Shown one piece after another: positions 1-12,315 of a stretch of 64,000 nt of DNA (position 1 is the first letter of the stretch; every line of letters begins with the position of its first letter). Below the pieces are notes generated by a model, which worked only from the letters and a program-made list of their open reading frames with translations, ran no database searches and was not told where the DNA came from. Origin of the DNA: Taiwanofungus camphoratus. Its lineage: Eukaryota; Basidiomycota; Agaricomycetes; Polyporales; Taiwanofungaceae. Both the position numbers and the translations under genes were made by a program. The stretch covers positions 62,001 through 126,000 of the forward strand of contig CP021221.1 in the NCBI GenBank assembly GCA_003999685.1. Reading direction: 5' to 3'.

Positions 1-562
1 ATAAGGAAGGTCTCTCAGCCGGGAACTATCCGAGGCTTGTGTGCGACCGCAAACTGTGAGCCTTGATTGAAGCCTGAGGCCTTACGGACTCGAGGTCTGA
101 GCTTGACTCTTTCGACTGTTCGGCCACTATGCTTTTGTATCTTGACTTGGGTAGACAGTGCGAGATATCGCCTGGACACCCACCAAGACAGTCGCCTGCC
201 GCCACTTATGATCTGGACGATACATGAGTACCAAGCGTTAATCTCAGTGGCCTACACTGTTCCAGTACAGGATGTTTTACAAGCATTTGCACAAAGAATA
301 CAAGGCCAGCCAACCGTATATGCTCCAGGCTTCCAAATCTTGTACACTATAATTCTCAAGGAATTGCTTCGCAAGGCAGCAAAGAAGCGTTTGTGTCGGA
401 ATCAAACACCAAGGCCGGACCTATCTTCTCCGAATGAGTCAATTTAGGTCAATGAACCTAAGCAGCTGGTGAGACTTGAGTATACTTGACTGAACGCTGA
501 GACAGATGTGTCCATCACGTACCTTCGCATCAGCCAATCCCTTCAATTAGTGTCCAGACTCA
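1..562. other. No recognised gene
   Basis: One open frame of 126 codons (67-447, plus) lies here. It has no recognisable motif, no convincing splice partners and no domain pattern, so I do not call it. The stretch may be the 3' flank of the minus-strand gene ending at 563. Confidence 0.4.
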
Positions 563-1719
563 TCACCAGGGCAGTGCCCAGATATCAACGAACTCGGTGT
601 CGCTCTCTTCATTGGTCGACGAAGAAGATCGTGTTTGGTGCCCCTTGATCATACTGACTAAACTCGCGTGAATATCTGGGTTGTACCCTACGCGCTGCAT
701 GCAATATTTGGCGACCAAGATTTGCTTCGTCACGTAGAGGGACATAGCCTCTCTCCTGCCCCATTTACCACCTGCCGTCTGGTAAAGTAAGGGTTTTTGT
801 ACCTTCGAGAAAGATTAGTATCGAAGGTCAGTTGTAAACATTCCAATAGCATACCTCCTGCGGCACGTCTGAAAAGTTCATGACCGCTAATGGTTCGGCA
901 GCAACAGAGTATTTACCGAGATAGTACCATCTTCCATCAGATTCTCGCACGAACTCTGCTTGCCCCCGTTTCAAGAGTCGACTATGCATCGTGCTCTGGC
1001 TTAGTCGTCCATCCTCCAATACCCGGTGCGTCGGATTGAAGAGATATCCCGTATCTGGGAACTGGTCCCATGTGTATGTAGCACCCATCATACGTATTTT
1101 TCCAGCACCACTAACGTCGCACGACAACAGGTAAAATTTGTGTGCATGTCATGCTACATGTGACTTCTCACTCACATTATCTGAACGGCGTAGTGAGTAC
1201 TGCAACGAAGAGATCGAACCTGCCTTCAAATTACTGACCTTTCCAACTGCATTGAGGTATTTATGAGGGTGTTCCAGACTGGACTCTGCAAATGGTATCA
1301 TATCCTTCGGAAACGTCGTACACTCATTTGTCTGTTCTGCAGTGTGCTGATTTGACGCCAACGAGCTGTTCTTGGTGTCTTCGCCAAAGTCTTCTGCTGG
1401 AGGCGAGGGTGCAACTAAACGATCGACAGAGAGACTGATAAGCTTTTCTTGTTCCTGTAGCTCCATGAGCAGGCATCCACAATGATTCATGTGGTGTCTC
1501 ACGAGTTTCTTTCCGTCCTTTCGCCGAGCCTTACGGACTTGTTTTCTCAGCGTTGCGTTCAAATCCTGACGAGGGGTGCAATCATCGGTAACCCATAATA
1601 GCATCGTCACCTACCAGCGCATCCTTGAGCCTCTTCTGGACACGGACGAGCTCCTCATCCCGAGCCTTTAGGAGGGCTTGAAGTACCTCAGGATCCAAAC
1701 TCGCTGTAGCGTCAGCCAT
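563..1719 (-). CDS. Basidiomycete hypothetical protein (possibly DUF6697-like)
   Basis: Read from 1719 down. Exon 1 (1719-1615) begins MADATASLDPEVLQALLKAR and is probably helical. A GTAGGT...CAG intron joins it in phase to exon 2 (from 1565), a Lys/Arg-rich then Ser/Thr-rich stretch. A further exon (about 1110-854) carries MGATYTWDQFPDTG, LEDGRLSQSTMHSRLLKRGQ and GRWYYLGKY. The last exon, ending at 563, carries VTKQILVAKYCMQRVGYNPD. This order resembles uncharacterised Agaricomycete proteins with a WY..GKY segment, perhaps the DUF6697 group; that name is from memory and unsure. No catalytic residues are evident. The junction between exons 2 and 3 is not resolved, so the outer limits are firmer than the inner ones. 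Confidence 0.6.
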
Positions 1720-2438
1720 GACACTTGCAAGGGTCGAATGCGAGCTGCTGTTAATGACTAACAGGGTGATATACTCATTACCATGCGTGAGCCGCAAGGC
1801 AAGCAAGAAGCAGTCAAATCCTATCGTCATTTCCTTGAAAGGGCTATGTATAGTATGTCGAGGCATATCATGGCTCTTCTCGAATCTATACCCACAGCCC
1901 TATACTTCGCTGAATTGATGGTACATCCTCGAACGTGCTCCTACGGTGGCCAAAGCAGCGTAAACAGGATCGTTATTGCTTCTACTCAGGCTCATTTACA
2001 TTGACAGGCTACCATCTACACGGGCCTACACGGCATGAATGTGCTTCTAGTATTTGCTCAGGTGACGACATCAAGAGTACCATGGTGGGAGTGTTGCGAC
2101 TGCCTCGCCGAGAAGGCAGAAGAGGTCTGTTTATGCGAACGCGTTGACACCATCGTCAGTGTAATTGAGGAGGCTGAATCACTGAAATATCACGGATATC
2201 CTGGTGGGAAGACGGGGGCAACGTCTGTGTCGATGAAGTCAGACGGGGGCTATCCCAAGAAGTTGTCGGCAGCACTGTTGGGTGCGACGGGTCCGAACAT
2301 GGCATCACCGATGAGATCACAAAGGACTGCGTGGAGTGTGACTGATCAATAGTAGGGGGTATGATGGGCCATTTTTGGAGACTTTTGCTCAAATGATGGT
2401 TTACTCTATAGCCGACGGCGGTGAACGGAGTCGTTGTC

Positions 2439-2596
2439 TGCGCAGACATCAGTACGAGGGACAATTTTTCACGAGAATTTTGATGATATGATCTTATGTC
2501 ACCGAACTCGCGGCGCATTTGATTCTTCAGGTCTGCAAGCGCAGTAGGTTCAATATCGATCTTCCGTTCATTCAACCCCAACAACTTGCGCTCCAT
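2439..2596 (-). CDS. Possible exon of an unrecognised gene
   Basis: A minus-strand frame starting MERKLLGLNERKIDIEP continues as a charged, helix-like stretch (ADLKNQMRREFGD) up to an AG at about 2439. Composition looks like coding sequence, but I could not link it to neighbouring exons in phase and recognise no family. The remaining DNA between 1720 and 3600 shows nothing firmer. Confidence 0.2.
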
Positions 2597-3005
2597 TTAA
2601 TTGAGCACTCGGAGCGGAATTGGCTATCTGCCACTGCTGACCATGCCCGGATCTCGAAACAACCATCGTGGAAGACCTTCGCAGCGACCATGAAAGCACA
2701 AATGAATAACCCCTGCACAGCCCGTCCGCGCGCTCTGGGGAATCGGTCTTTGAATCTCTGAAGAAGGTAGAGGGCGTGAGTTCGGATAATTACGCGGCCT
2801 CCGAAATTCTAGTGGATGCGACGGGCACTCAAAGAAATGCATGATGAATCTAGCACATAGTCTGGCTACGTCTTCATGCTCGTAATATGGCTCAGGCCGC
2901 CCATCGACTGCAATTAGTGAATGTCGATTGGGATGAAGGTACCGCCATCATACCATTTTCGCTTTGTTTGCTTTGGCTTATGTTCTCCATAATCCAATGA
3001 CGAGA

Positions 3006-3086
3006 GTAGCACCATATAGTGCTATAGATTGGGGATGTAGCAAATTCAGCTACATAGTCATCTGCATTTTTCCTGATGTTGAACCT
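3006..3086 (+). repeat. Short dispersed repeat, copy 1
   Basis: About 80 bp matching 28914-28993 in inverted orientation at roughly 80 percent by eye. Shared landmarks are a near-palindromic TATAG(T/C)GCTATAGATTGG and TGCATTTTTCCTGAT. No similarity is obvious outside this block. It may be a fragment of a small non-autonomous element. Confidence 0.5.
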
Positions 3087-3608
3087 CGAAGGCTGACAAT
3101 GGAGCCTCAAACCACCTTGCCATCAAGTTCATGATCAACGCAGAGACACCCGACAGCAGTATTTACCAAGTGACTACTACTTCCTGCTGAAAGCTTTTTA
3201 TCATGAGCACGAAAATCTAGCTTGATCATCTTCTTCACTTTTGAATACTGCCATCACTCCGCGAGCCACCAGCATATGCAACTCCGAGTCGGAGTCCCTA
3301 AATAACAGCAAGTCTTGTGCAGTGATCAACGGTAAGTATCCTATCGAGATGAACTAGGCTGTAGCCTGAGTGTCCTTAGTGTCGTGTACTTTATGAAGAT
3401 GCGCCTTGTATCTTCTTTTGATTTGCATGCCGAGAGTCACATCACTCGAAGTCTGTGCCGACCTGGTGTTTCTTCCGTGCCTGTTTCCAACGAGAGACTC
3501 AGGCGGGTCGGCGAGCTTCAGCTCTCAGCTGTTAGAGTTCAGCACTCATCGTGGGTTATATCAAGCCAGTAGCTGCGGGCTCCCCCTACTTTACTTTACT
3601 CAGTGAAG

Positions 3609-5666
3609 ATGTGGTTCTCCTCTTTCCTGGAACGTTCTCTGCGTGATGTCGAGGATGCTTACGATAATGTGATAGTGGGTGAGCTGTCCTTCATGTTCAC
3701 TTCCAGCTCTCAGGCTGACTTTATGACCCACAGGCGGCAGGACTGCTGGTTGCGTGTTGGCGACGAGGCTGAGCGAAGACACGTCAGTCTCCGTGTTCTT
3801 GATCGAACGAGGTCGTCCCGCAGACGAGAGGATATCCAGAATACCCTTGTTCTCTCACACTTTACTTCTGACGGCTCACGCTCATGCCTCTGGAAATCCA
3901 TACCCCAGAATTTGAACTTGGCAGCGGGAGTTCGCTGGGCGGCGCGCCCAGAATGAACGGGATACTCTATACAAGAGGGATACCAGCGGAATACAACGCG
4001 TCGAGTCAGGCCGGCTGCACAGGATGGAGCTATGATGAATTGCAACAATACTTTATTGAATCCGAGACCGATCCCGACTAAGACCCAAGCAACGCGAAGG
4101 ACTTCCATGGAACATCTGATACGTTTCGACCAGTCCCGATCAGCTGTCTACAATTCCAGGATTGTTGACTACGACTCAGGGGAGTGGCAGAATAGATCGC
4201 ACAAGAAGTCTACTTAGGGTCGCACTTCTTACTAAGGTTACGACCACCCTCGGCATGGCATGAGAACTAACGATCCGTCTTTAAGTAGCGTCCAAGGCGC
4301 TTGGGATACCTTACGCGGATGATTTGAACTCACCCTTACACCTGCCACACGCGTGCGCCAAAATGCATTTTACGATCGACAGACATGGCTATCGTAGCTC
4401 CACGTTCAGCGCGTTCCTGCCGTACAAGCTTGTGAGCGAGCGTAAGCAGCACCTCCACATTTGCACTAGCACGATCGTGCTCAAGGTTGAGACGCAAAAC
4501 GGCGCCGACGGTGCCGTGCAGGCTGAAGGAGTGGTTGTCCAATCCCTCGACGGACACTCCCTATCACGTCTCATACGAGCGCGCAGGAAAGTGATCGTAT
4601 CCGCCGGTCCAATCGGATCTCCTCAATTACTGATGCTCAGGTATTGGTTGTGCATTTGATGATCCCGCACAACTCAATTCATCTCCAGTGGTATCGATCC
4701 CGAAGCGCACTTGAAGGAACATAACACACCAGTTATGAAAAACTTCCCGGCGTCGGGTCGCATCTGGTAAGCTTGGCCTCCGCTCAGGTGCTCAGCCAAT
4801 AACACGATGCTCGACAAATTCTCAGCAGGATCACACCGGTACAGTACCGAGTCCCCTTGTACGATTCGCTGGTCAAATTGGAGTTACGGCCCTGGATCAT
4901 TATCAAAGAGATAATTCTGTACCTCTTCTTCGGAATGGGCCTGCTTCTTGCCCTTGTCCTCGAGCTCTGTATCTTCGTTCAATCACGCCGTTTTGATGCG
5001 GAGTTCTGTACTCTCACTTCCAGCAACGATGAAGACGCTTCGCTACCGATAAGCTTCCCAGACATCGAAGTTATGCCTGTGAACTTCATGTCACACTTGG
5101 AAGAGAGAGTATTGCATACTGACATGTATGCGATGATCAGATTGCATATAGCGATATCACAGCTTCCAAGATCGAAGGGAGATGGCGACCTGGCGTTCTT
5201 CGCTGTCGCTTTGCGTCCAAGCTCTACGGGTACTGTCAGACTCGCGTCAAGCGATCCCCGCGATGACCCAGTCATCAACCTGAATTACCTCTCCACTGAG
5301 CACGACTGGTCCGTTCTGCGCCAAAGAGTAAATTTCGTTCAGCGCCTCAAAGACCAGATTTCGGCGCAGGGGCATCCAGCTATCGAGTATCGCGTGTCGG
5401 CAAGCGAAAACGACACGGACATTGACACTTTCACGCGGAGCTCGTGCCGGACCACGTATCACTACACGCCCACCTGTTGAATGGCACCGGAGGCCGATGG
5501 CGCCCAGATCGGAGGGGTTGTCAATGACAGGCTGAGGGTACACGGCGTGCAACGGTTGCGTATCGCTGACTCATGTGTACTTCCGCATATTTTGAGTACG
5601 CATACCGCTGCTGCAGCAGTAGCCGTCGCAGAGAAATGCGCGGACATGATCAAGGAAGGTTCGTGA
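3609..5666 (+). pseudogene. GMC oxidoreductase (aryl-alcohol-oxidase-like), decayed
   Basis: Intact relatives are FAD flavoenzymes that oxidise aryl alcohols or sugars and supply H2O2 for lignin attack. Ordered family landmarks are present: MWFSSFLERSLRDVEDAYD; an FAD-binding strand AYDNVIVG joined across a 55-bp intron (3679-3733) to GRTAGCVLATRLSED; SSLGGAPRMNGILYTRGIPA; WQNRSHKK; DDLNSP; ARRKVIVSAGPIGSPQLLML; GIDPEAHLKEHNTPV; FPDIEVMPVNF; and the C-terminal RTTYHYTPTC then VVNDRLRVHGVQRLRIADS. Damage: the frame shifts before SSLGG; stops interrupt the stretch between ILYTRG and DDLNSP; and a TGA at 5478-5480 stands where the family usually has Arg in HYTSTCRMAPE, consistent with CGA to TGA. 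The FAD motif reads GGRTAG instead of GGGTAG. A full enzyme appears impossible. The gene begins where the family normally starts. Confidence 0.85.
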
Positions 5667-5872
5667 TGCTTTACAACCACAGTGTATAGCATTTACTTGG
5701 CGGTTTCGGCATTCAAATTCGGATAGCTCATGGAGCACACAATTCGATCTTCTAAAAGGTGTGCGCAGAACGAACTCTCACGTCAGGATATATCGGCAAC
5801 GAGAAAGGTCTAGACGTATCGTTCTATCATATGCTGGGAAGACATACATGTCTACAAGTCAATATAAAGACG

Positions 5873-8265
5873 CTAACCTTCATCTTCCTCCCACACTACC
5901 TCAGGTACCGCCTCGACTCCTCTCAATGCAACCTTGGCTTGCCGCCGCTGGTCCCTCCACCCAGCATACAGTGCCAATACAAGCGCTACACAACACGCGG
6001 TTATTGTCAATTTCAAGGTATCTACGTAGCATGCGCGGCCGTCCAGACACTGGTGCGTAGATGGCGGGCCGTCGCGAGAATATAGCCACCCAGCACGAGA
6101 GACGGTGCGCAAAGATGTCAGACGAGCTGCGGGGGAGTCGGCGCCAGTAGCCATCGCTTCTGACTTGGGTGCGTGTGCGTCGAGGTTTCGGCCAAAGGCG
6201 ATCGAGAAGATGTTGCTGCCAATCATGGGCGACAGCGAGACAAAGCCCCAGTTCTCAGAGAAGTGCGCTAAGCGGCCACGTAGGCAAGCCATTAATCAAG
6301 AGTATAATATGAACAGACTAGAACTCACGTAATCCAAACCATTCAATCGTGATGGTGGGGAAGAGACCAAACATGCCACCATACGCCAAACCCAGTAGAG
6401 CGCTCGCTTTCCAAAGGTTACTCACGTCCTCAATGGCGAAGCACATTACTTGTGAGATGATGAACAAGACAGCCACAAGGATGATGCAAAAGGAGCGCGG
6501 GAGCCGAACGTAACCTCTCATCAAGTCTGCCAACATTCCTGGTTACAGAAGAGGTGATTAATCACGTCAAGTGAGTGAGAGTCATAGAACGACGTACGAA
6601 CCTATACTGAACCGTCCAAGACAATTCATTATGCTGATAGTAGACACTTGTGCGGCTTGCCATTGGGAAGCCTGAACTTCGTCGTAATTCGTATTGCCTT
6701 TTGCAAACAGGGCCTGCGATATCGAGCCAACATTGTTGATGTCTACAGCAAAATAAATACGAGGCTGGGGTGTGAAGCACCGGTCGTGCGGTACGTACAC
6801 ATGAGACCCGTACCGCTCACTGTCATCAAAAATGTGATAATGAGTGCGGGCGACCGACTCGGAACAGTCCACTCACATAGTGCAGTGATTGTGAATAGAA
6901 GCCAAAAGTCTTTTGCGATGAAGAGTCCTTTTCCATGGACGTTCGGTGGTCCTTCCAATGCCTTGATGCCGGGATCCGGACTTCGACCCCGTCGACCTCG
7001 CGAGATCGAGAAGGCACTATGCGACCGTGCATGACTCGCGCTACGCGCTGGGCTAAGTGCTACGGAGTCCGCCAAGACGGGAACGACATAATCAGAGGAA
7101 ACAGTAGAGCGGTGTGAATGCGTGTGCGACGCCAAAGGCTCCTGATCCAGCGGGGGATCGTCCAGTTCTTCATCAGCGTGTATGTGGTGTGGGTGGGACG
7201 CAAGCAAGTGTGTGTGGCTGTTGTTTTCCCGCTGGAAAATGGTCGGCGAGGCAACCTGCGATCCCCCGCACGCACTTACCTCGTCCTCGAACGTCTCCTC
7301 GACCGCACCGTCCTCCATCGCATGGACGACCTCCGAGTGCGGGAGTGGGATGGGTCGGATGAGGAAGAAGCCGAGAACCATTGGCAAAGAAGTGCCGACA
7401 GCTAGTACAAGCAGAAACGCAGATGTGTTTCCGGGGAAGACGACATGTGCTATGCTGGAGAACAAGAATGCGGATAGACCGAAACCGGAGATGACGATAC
7501 CGTTCGTCGTCGCCCGCTGCATTGACGGATGTGAGTTGGGAATAAGTATGCATCATCCAGCACTCACAGCCCGGTCTGGCCAGCTCTTAGCGGTGGCATT
7601 CATGGCACTTGCTAGACCACCATTCCCACCGATGCCAGTGAGGAATCCGAAGAACACCAACGTACAGAAGCCGAAGTAGCTCAGGTCGGCAGAGCCATCG
7701 GCGAGTCCAGTATCATAAAAATGGCGTACACCGGAGTAACCTATGACAAGTGCGACAAATGCCATCAGGAATAGAATGCGCGGTCCCCGTGTGTCGACAA
7801 TCCTGCCCCAAAGAGGAGCAGAGCCATACACGCCAACTGGAAGGAGAGGTGACAAAGGGTTTAATCATTGTTTATCGCTGGATGGGAGAGATCCACTGAC
7901 TATTACCCGAGAGGCCTACTACGTTCAATTGTGTATGTGACAAGTGAAGGCGGGAGCCGAGCTGAGGGCCGTAAGCTGAAGAGACGAAGTACTCCGAAGT
8001 CAGAAGAGGTCGGGTGCAAATATCATGATGTATGTTGTGATGGCATAAATATGCGCTTGAATGGCAACATAATCATGGAACTATAAGCTTACCAGAGAAG
8101 ACCTGACAGCGAGATAGAGGGTCAACGAATGAGCAGGGACTGCCGGACGCCCTGACGCACATAATTGGTCCCAGAAGCGAGTGCGACAAGTAAGCATGTC
8201 AAGAAGCTAGCGATTCTAGTGACGCTAAGTAAGGGGGGCGCAGGAGCATGCCCTGCTGAATGCAT
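5873..8265 (-). CDS. MFS transporter, NFL/YMR155W-like
   Basis: Predicted 12-helix major facilitator, about 619 residues in nine exons: 8265-8161, 8102-8093, 7975-7907, 7836-7568, 7516-6877, 6819-6799, 6742-6602, 6538-6329, 6267-5873. Phases close throughout. Family landmarks: ALASGTNYV, AYGPQLGSRLHLSHTQLN, VGVYGSAPLWGRIVDTRGPR, FLTGIGGNGGLASAM, NNVGSISQALFAKG, GGMFGLFPTITIEWFGL, HFSENWGFVSLSPMIGSNIF. Proteins of this group are thought to sit in organelle or plasma membranes; the substrate is unknown. Helices 6 and 7 are separated by a long loop rich in His and acidic residues. Exon 2 is only 10 nt (encoding VFS) and exon 6 is 21 nt. Inside exon 5 an in-frame 48-bp GTAAGT...CCAG segment could be a retained or optional intron. 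The neighbouring GMC relic points toward it and ends about 200 bp away. Confidence 0.88.
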
Positions 8266-10160
8266 GAGCCGGTCTCCTCTCCCACTCGTAGATAGAGTAT
8301 GGAATGCGGCCTGGATCAGTCGCCAGCGAGACTGACAAGTGGGGAGGGAGAGGGTATAAGATATCACACCGAATTTGTGACCAGTTAGCAGAGACAGATG
8401 GAGGGGTCGGTCACCATCCGTCGCGTCGAGCGCAATCGCCAGACGTGAATGTTGCAGACGACCAACTTGCAGGAGGGCACAACATTACGCTAATCTGATA
8501 ACGGGTTATATTTGGCTTATCTACCCAAAAATAGCCTTTTTCTCATCACCTGATCGCGTCCTGATATCACCCCAACAGCCTGGACTACTTTTGATTGTCT
8601 TTAACATTGCTGAATGTCGGATACAGTTGAGCTGCTTGGTTTTTCAAGGGCTAAATTGACAAAGAATCCCTTGATGCAGGCTTCGACCACTCATAAAGCT
8701 AAAGTCGAGCGTTACAAGGCGGAATCACATGCAAAAGCACGTTCAGAAGCTTGAACTTTACAAGGCCTCACCAATCGCACGAGCAAGCTCCATGTGATCA
8801 CTGGCACACACAAACTGAGACACAAGATGGGGCATGGGTCCATATCTTGAGAGTCAAGCTTTATATCCGTGCGTAGTTGACGACGAATCATACAAACCGG
8901 ACATAACTCGCCCAATGTCAAGAACGAGCCATTCCGGGATACATTGAGGACATCTCAATTCATCGGGCCTGGTCATCGGAGTCCACATCCAGAATAAGTG
9001 TGCGCAATTTGTTAATGGAAAGAGTCAGAAAAAGGCCGCATTACTAGTTCATTCAGGAATTCTACACTCAAATTCATGAATGCTTACTGGTGTATTATTC
9101 CGGCTGATTGGGCGAGTTTGGAGTCGATAATCACACGCACAAACGCATGATATAGCGAACGGCTTCAAATCGGCCACAGCGGTCCCACCTATTCAGCGGT
9201 GTGCATTCTATATCCGAGCTCGGTCTCAGCCTTATCAGCGAATTCTTCACAAGAGATGATCGGATTGCAATGAAAGGTGAGTAGAGTTGGTGACTAACAA
9301 CTCCCGCATCTGCGTCTATGGTAAAATCACAGGAGTCTGCTGTGTCTCCATGTGAAGGAGCAAAAAAGTCAGTCACTGGCGTCACAGACACATGAATTAG
9401 TAGAAAGAGGAGTGAGGACACATACAAGATGGTAATATTGACCGGGGTTCCTGAATTTCAGATTCGGAGCTCCTTAATAATCACGGACTCCGCAGATGAC
9501 GGTCAGAAATTGGCACACAATTAAGTCGCGTATCCACCCGGAGCTTCGAGTTCGCCGCGTTCTACCCTCGGAAGTCTTCAGACCATTGCGGGGAAGATAA
9601 CAAATGACGTGTAGTCCAAAAACCGGGGCTGTCCCAGGAAGAGGATTCCAAGGTAATCCCCAGATTTCGACAGCGTGTACCGCCAATGGGCGCCCGCAGA
9701 GGTTTGAATGGTAACTCTGCGAAGCGGGAGGGGGCGGCTTCGGACAGCAGGCTCGACCTGCCACCCCCATTGTATGTTCTCCCACAGAAGAGAATACGAA
9801 GCTATTTAAAACCTCGACGGGACAAGGCGATAACATGAAAGGCGTTAGAGCTTTGTCCTGTAAAGGTCTGCCGAAGAATAAATTTTGTGCTGCGTACGCT
9901 CCACGTCTTCGGGCACTTTCCTATACACTATGATGTCAATCGAACACAGTTACGAAGTAAAGTGATGATGAAACATATACCGGGCATACCGGATTGTCCT
10001 CACGCTGCACAGGAAAAGTGACGAGAGGAACACTGCCTATCAGATCACAGGCTATGATAGAACAAAAAGCGTGAGAGACGGGTGGAGAATGGCATGAAAA
10101 ATATTCGGAATCGGCAGGTGCTGAACGTACGGAGGAGTAAGTAATAGTATTTATAGAGCT
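8266..10160. other. No recognised gene
   Basis: Several short minus-strand frames occur. One (9427-9131) starts MYVSSLLFLLIHVSVTPVTD, a possible signal peptide, followed by a Cys-poor tail of unknown nature. Another (9836-9474) has no recognisable motif. A small secreted protein is possible, but no exon chain was found. Confidence 0.4.
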
Positions 10161-10169
10161 CCAGACGCT

Positions 10170-11640
10170 TGGCTGTCACGGTCTAAGTGCCGTAGTATAC
10201 GGCGGTGCCTGGCTAGGATCTAGCACCGTTCGACATGCCGATTTGAAAATTTCTTTGCATCTGCTGATGAAGACATGCGTGGCCTCCGAACCCTGTCAGT
10301 CAGTCACGGGTGTTATCTGGCCGCGTCTACAACCTGCCGGGAACTCTGGCCGGTTACGGAGAGGCTGGAAAGCTCTCGGAAGTCCAATCGTGATTAAGAG
10401 ACAGTTGCTACGCAGCATTAACTCACATTAGACACGATGGTGTCCTTGATGTCGGAGGAACCAGTGAGGTACACGGGAATATACACCATACAGTCAATCG
10501 AGGCAACGGCTCGCCTTTAGCGCAGAAGGACTCACAGTAATCATGTGAACGTGTCGACCAGTGTGATTAGCTGGCACTGACAGAATCTTCGCAGGGGCCA
10601 CCCTACCTGCCAGTGCACTGCGTCTGACAAAGCGAAACAAGTAGTCGGACAAATTCACGTTGTGTGAATTCTCAATCGCACAGCAGCATAAAGTGCATAT
10701 TCCGGCGACTTGCCTCGACCTGAGACGATACATTGAAGAGATAGACATATGAGACCACACGAAATCCCCTGATTGCGCTTGGATAGTCCATCATTAGAAT
10801 CTGCATTGAACGTTGAACACCCGAACGTAAATAGCGTGGCATAATGGATCGGCACCTCGAACAAACATATCAACTTGATGTAGATGATGGGACTCACCTC
10901 CTGGCGCCGTACTGAATATTGAATGGTTGTTATCAAAACGGCGACCCCCGCACTAGGGCCTAAACCATCAACTCACCACGGAGACATGCCCTACAAAAAG
11001 GGGACCACCTGCGCGAAGTGCAGAAACACGATGATGGTTCAAGCACGGAAGTACTCACTTTGACGGGTGTCGTACAATGCAAAAGCATCTGTTGGATTTT
11101 AGCTGGGGACCAGACAATAGAGGAAGGATGAATGGTGTTTGACCTGGTCTTGGCCAGCAAACACGTACCGAATCAGGTACGTGTGGACAGGTAAAGTACT
11201 ATGCTAGGTCATGTAATCTGCATGTACCGAACATAGAAACTGGAATCTCTCGTGAGTGCAATTGATGACACAGTCAATGATCTACAACATCCACTCCAAT
11301 CTCACCGACATTAACTTGAACTGATGAATGAATTACACTTACACATGTACAATAGCACTAGCATCATTATCTGAATGTCCAAGATCACCCAAGTGAGGGT
11401 AATACAATCTAAATTCAAAGTACATATTACAAATGCTCACGAAAAATGTGTATTCCAGACAAAGTCCCAAAAAGAATCCATCAGACATACGTCCAACTCG
11501 CTGGTTCGCTCCCCGCACCACTCTCACGAGAGCACGAAGAGACGAGCCAAACGTCCTCGAGTCCGCTTCCGCAGACATGTTCTCGGTATAACGAGCGGAC
11601 GCCGCTGTCATCGACTGGATTTGAAGGACGTGGCATGTGT
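10170..11640 (-). other. Possible multi-exon gene or gene remnant
   Basis: Several minus-strand segments end in GTGAGT-type donors, for example GSSDIKDTIVSN before a donor near 10430 and GPSAGVAVLITTIQYSVRRQ before one near 10898. This suggests a gene with many short exons, possibly membrane-bound. I could not chain them in phase or name a family. The promoter-like segment at 11473-11752 lies at its upstream end and is shared with the F-box gene at 46 kb. Confidence 0.2.
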
Positions 11641-11752
11641 AAACATGCAAGACTCGAGTTAGTACCTATAAAATAGATCCTAGCTGAGTATGTTCTAAGG
11701 AAACTGAGAGGGCGCACGCAAACTTTTATACGGCGGATGTTTAGGGCCGGTC
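11473..11752 (-). repeat. Promoter/first-exon duplicate, copy A
   Basis: About 280 bp nearly identical, in inverted orientation, to 45888-46167. It contains a TATA box, a leader, an ATG opening MPRPSNPVDDSGVRSLYREH, and a donor GTATGT shortly before similarity stops. In copy B this exon joins an F-box gene; here no clear downstream exon was identified. Confidence 0.85.
11724..11730 (-). promoter_or_regulatory. TATA box of copy A
   Basis: TATAAAA on the minus strand, at the same place in the duplicated segment as 45910-45916 of copy B. Confidence 0.5.
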
Positions 11753-12315
11753 ACTACCTCACAGTCGGCGGGTCGTTGGTGCTGAAGCGGCAAGCAACCC
11801 CGTTAAGGCGAGGAGCAAGCGACAGTGAGTTATTGCGAGCATGGATCCACCATAACCTTCCGTCCATGTGTGTTGACAATCCTGCTGTTATGTATGTACT
11901 CAGAGCAAATGCTAGAGGGCGGCCAAGCGAGGTGACTTGAACTGAATATTTCGAGATCGTCACGTTCAACCCTGCAGCTGTCGCGGCCTCTTGCAAACTT
12001 GAATCCCCTCTGAAGCGTAGATACGAGTATGTTTCGTATCTTCGACTTCCTACGCACCGTATCGATGTTCCATGGGCGTTCCTAGCGGAAGCCTTTTCAG
12101 AAAAAATCTTCTCGGGGAACATCTTATCAAGAACCACTCGCCTCATGGCCTCGACACGGATATCCGTCCTTGTACATCCTTTTGTACACTACAGCCTCCC
12201 CTGGAGACTTAAATGTACCGCCTCACGAAGACACCTACTCATCTCACGTGGACGGGCGTTTGAATGCAGCGTCTACTGATATTAGTGCTACGGTCATTCA
12301 TCTCGTCTTGCCACC

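Noticed and set aside
9131-9427. Possible small secreted protein
   Set aside because: A signal-like start is followed by a featureless tail without the cysteines typical of fungal effectors; too weak to call.
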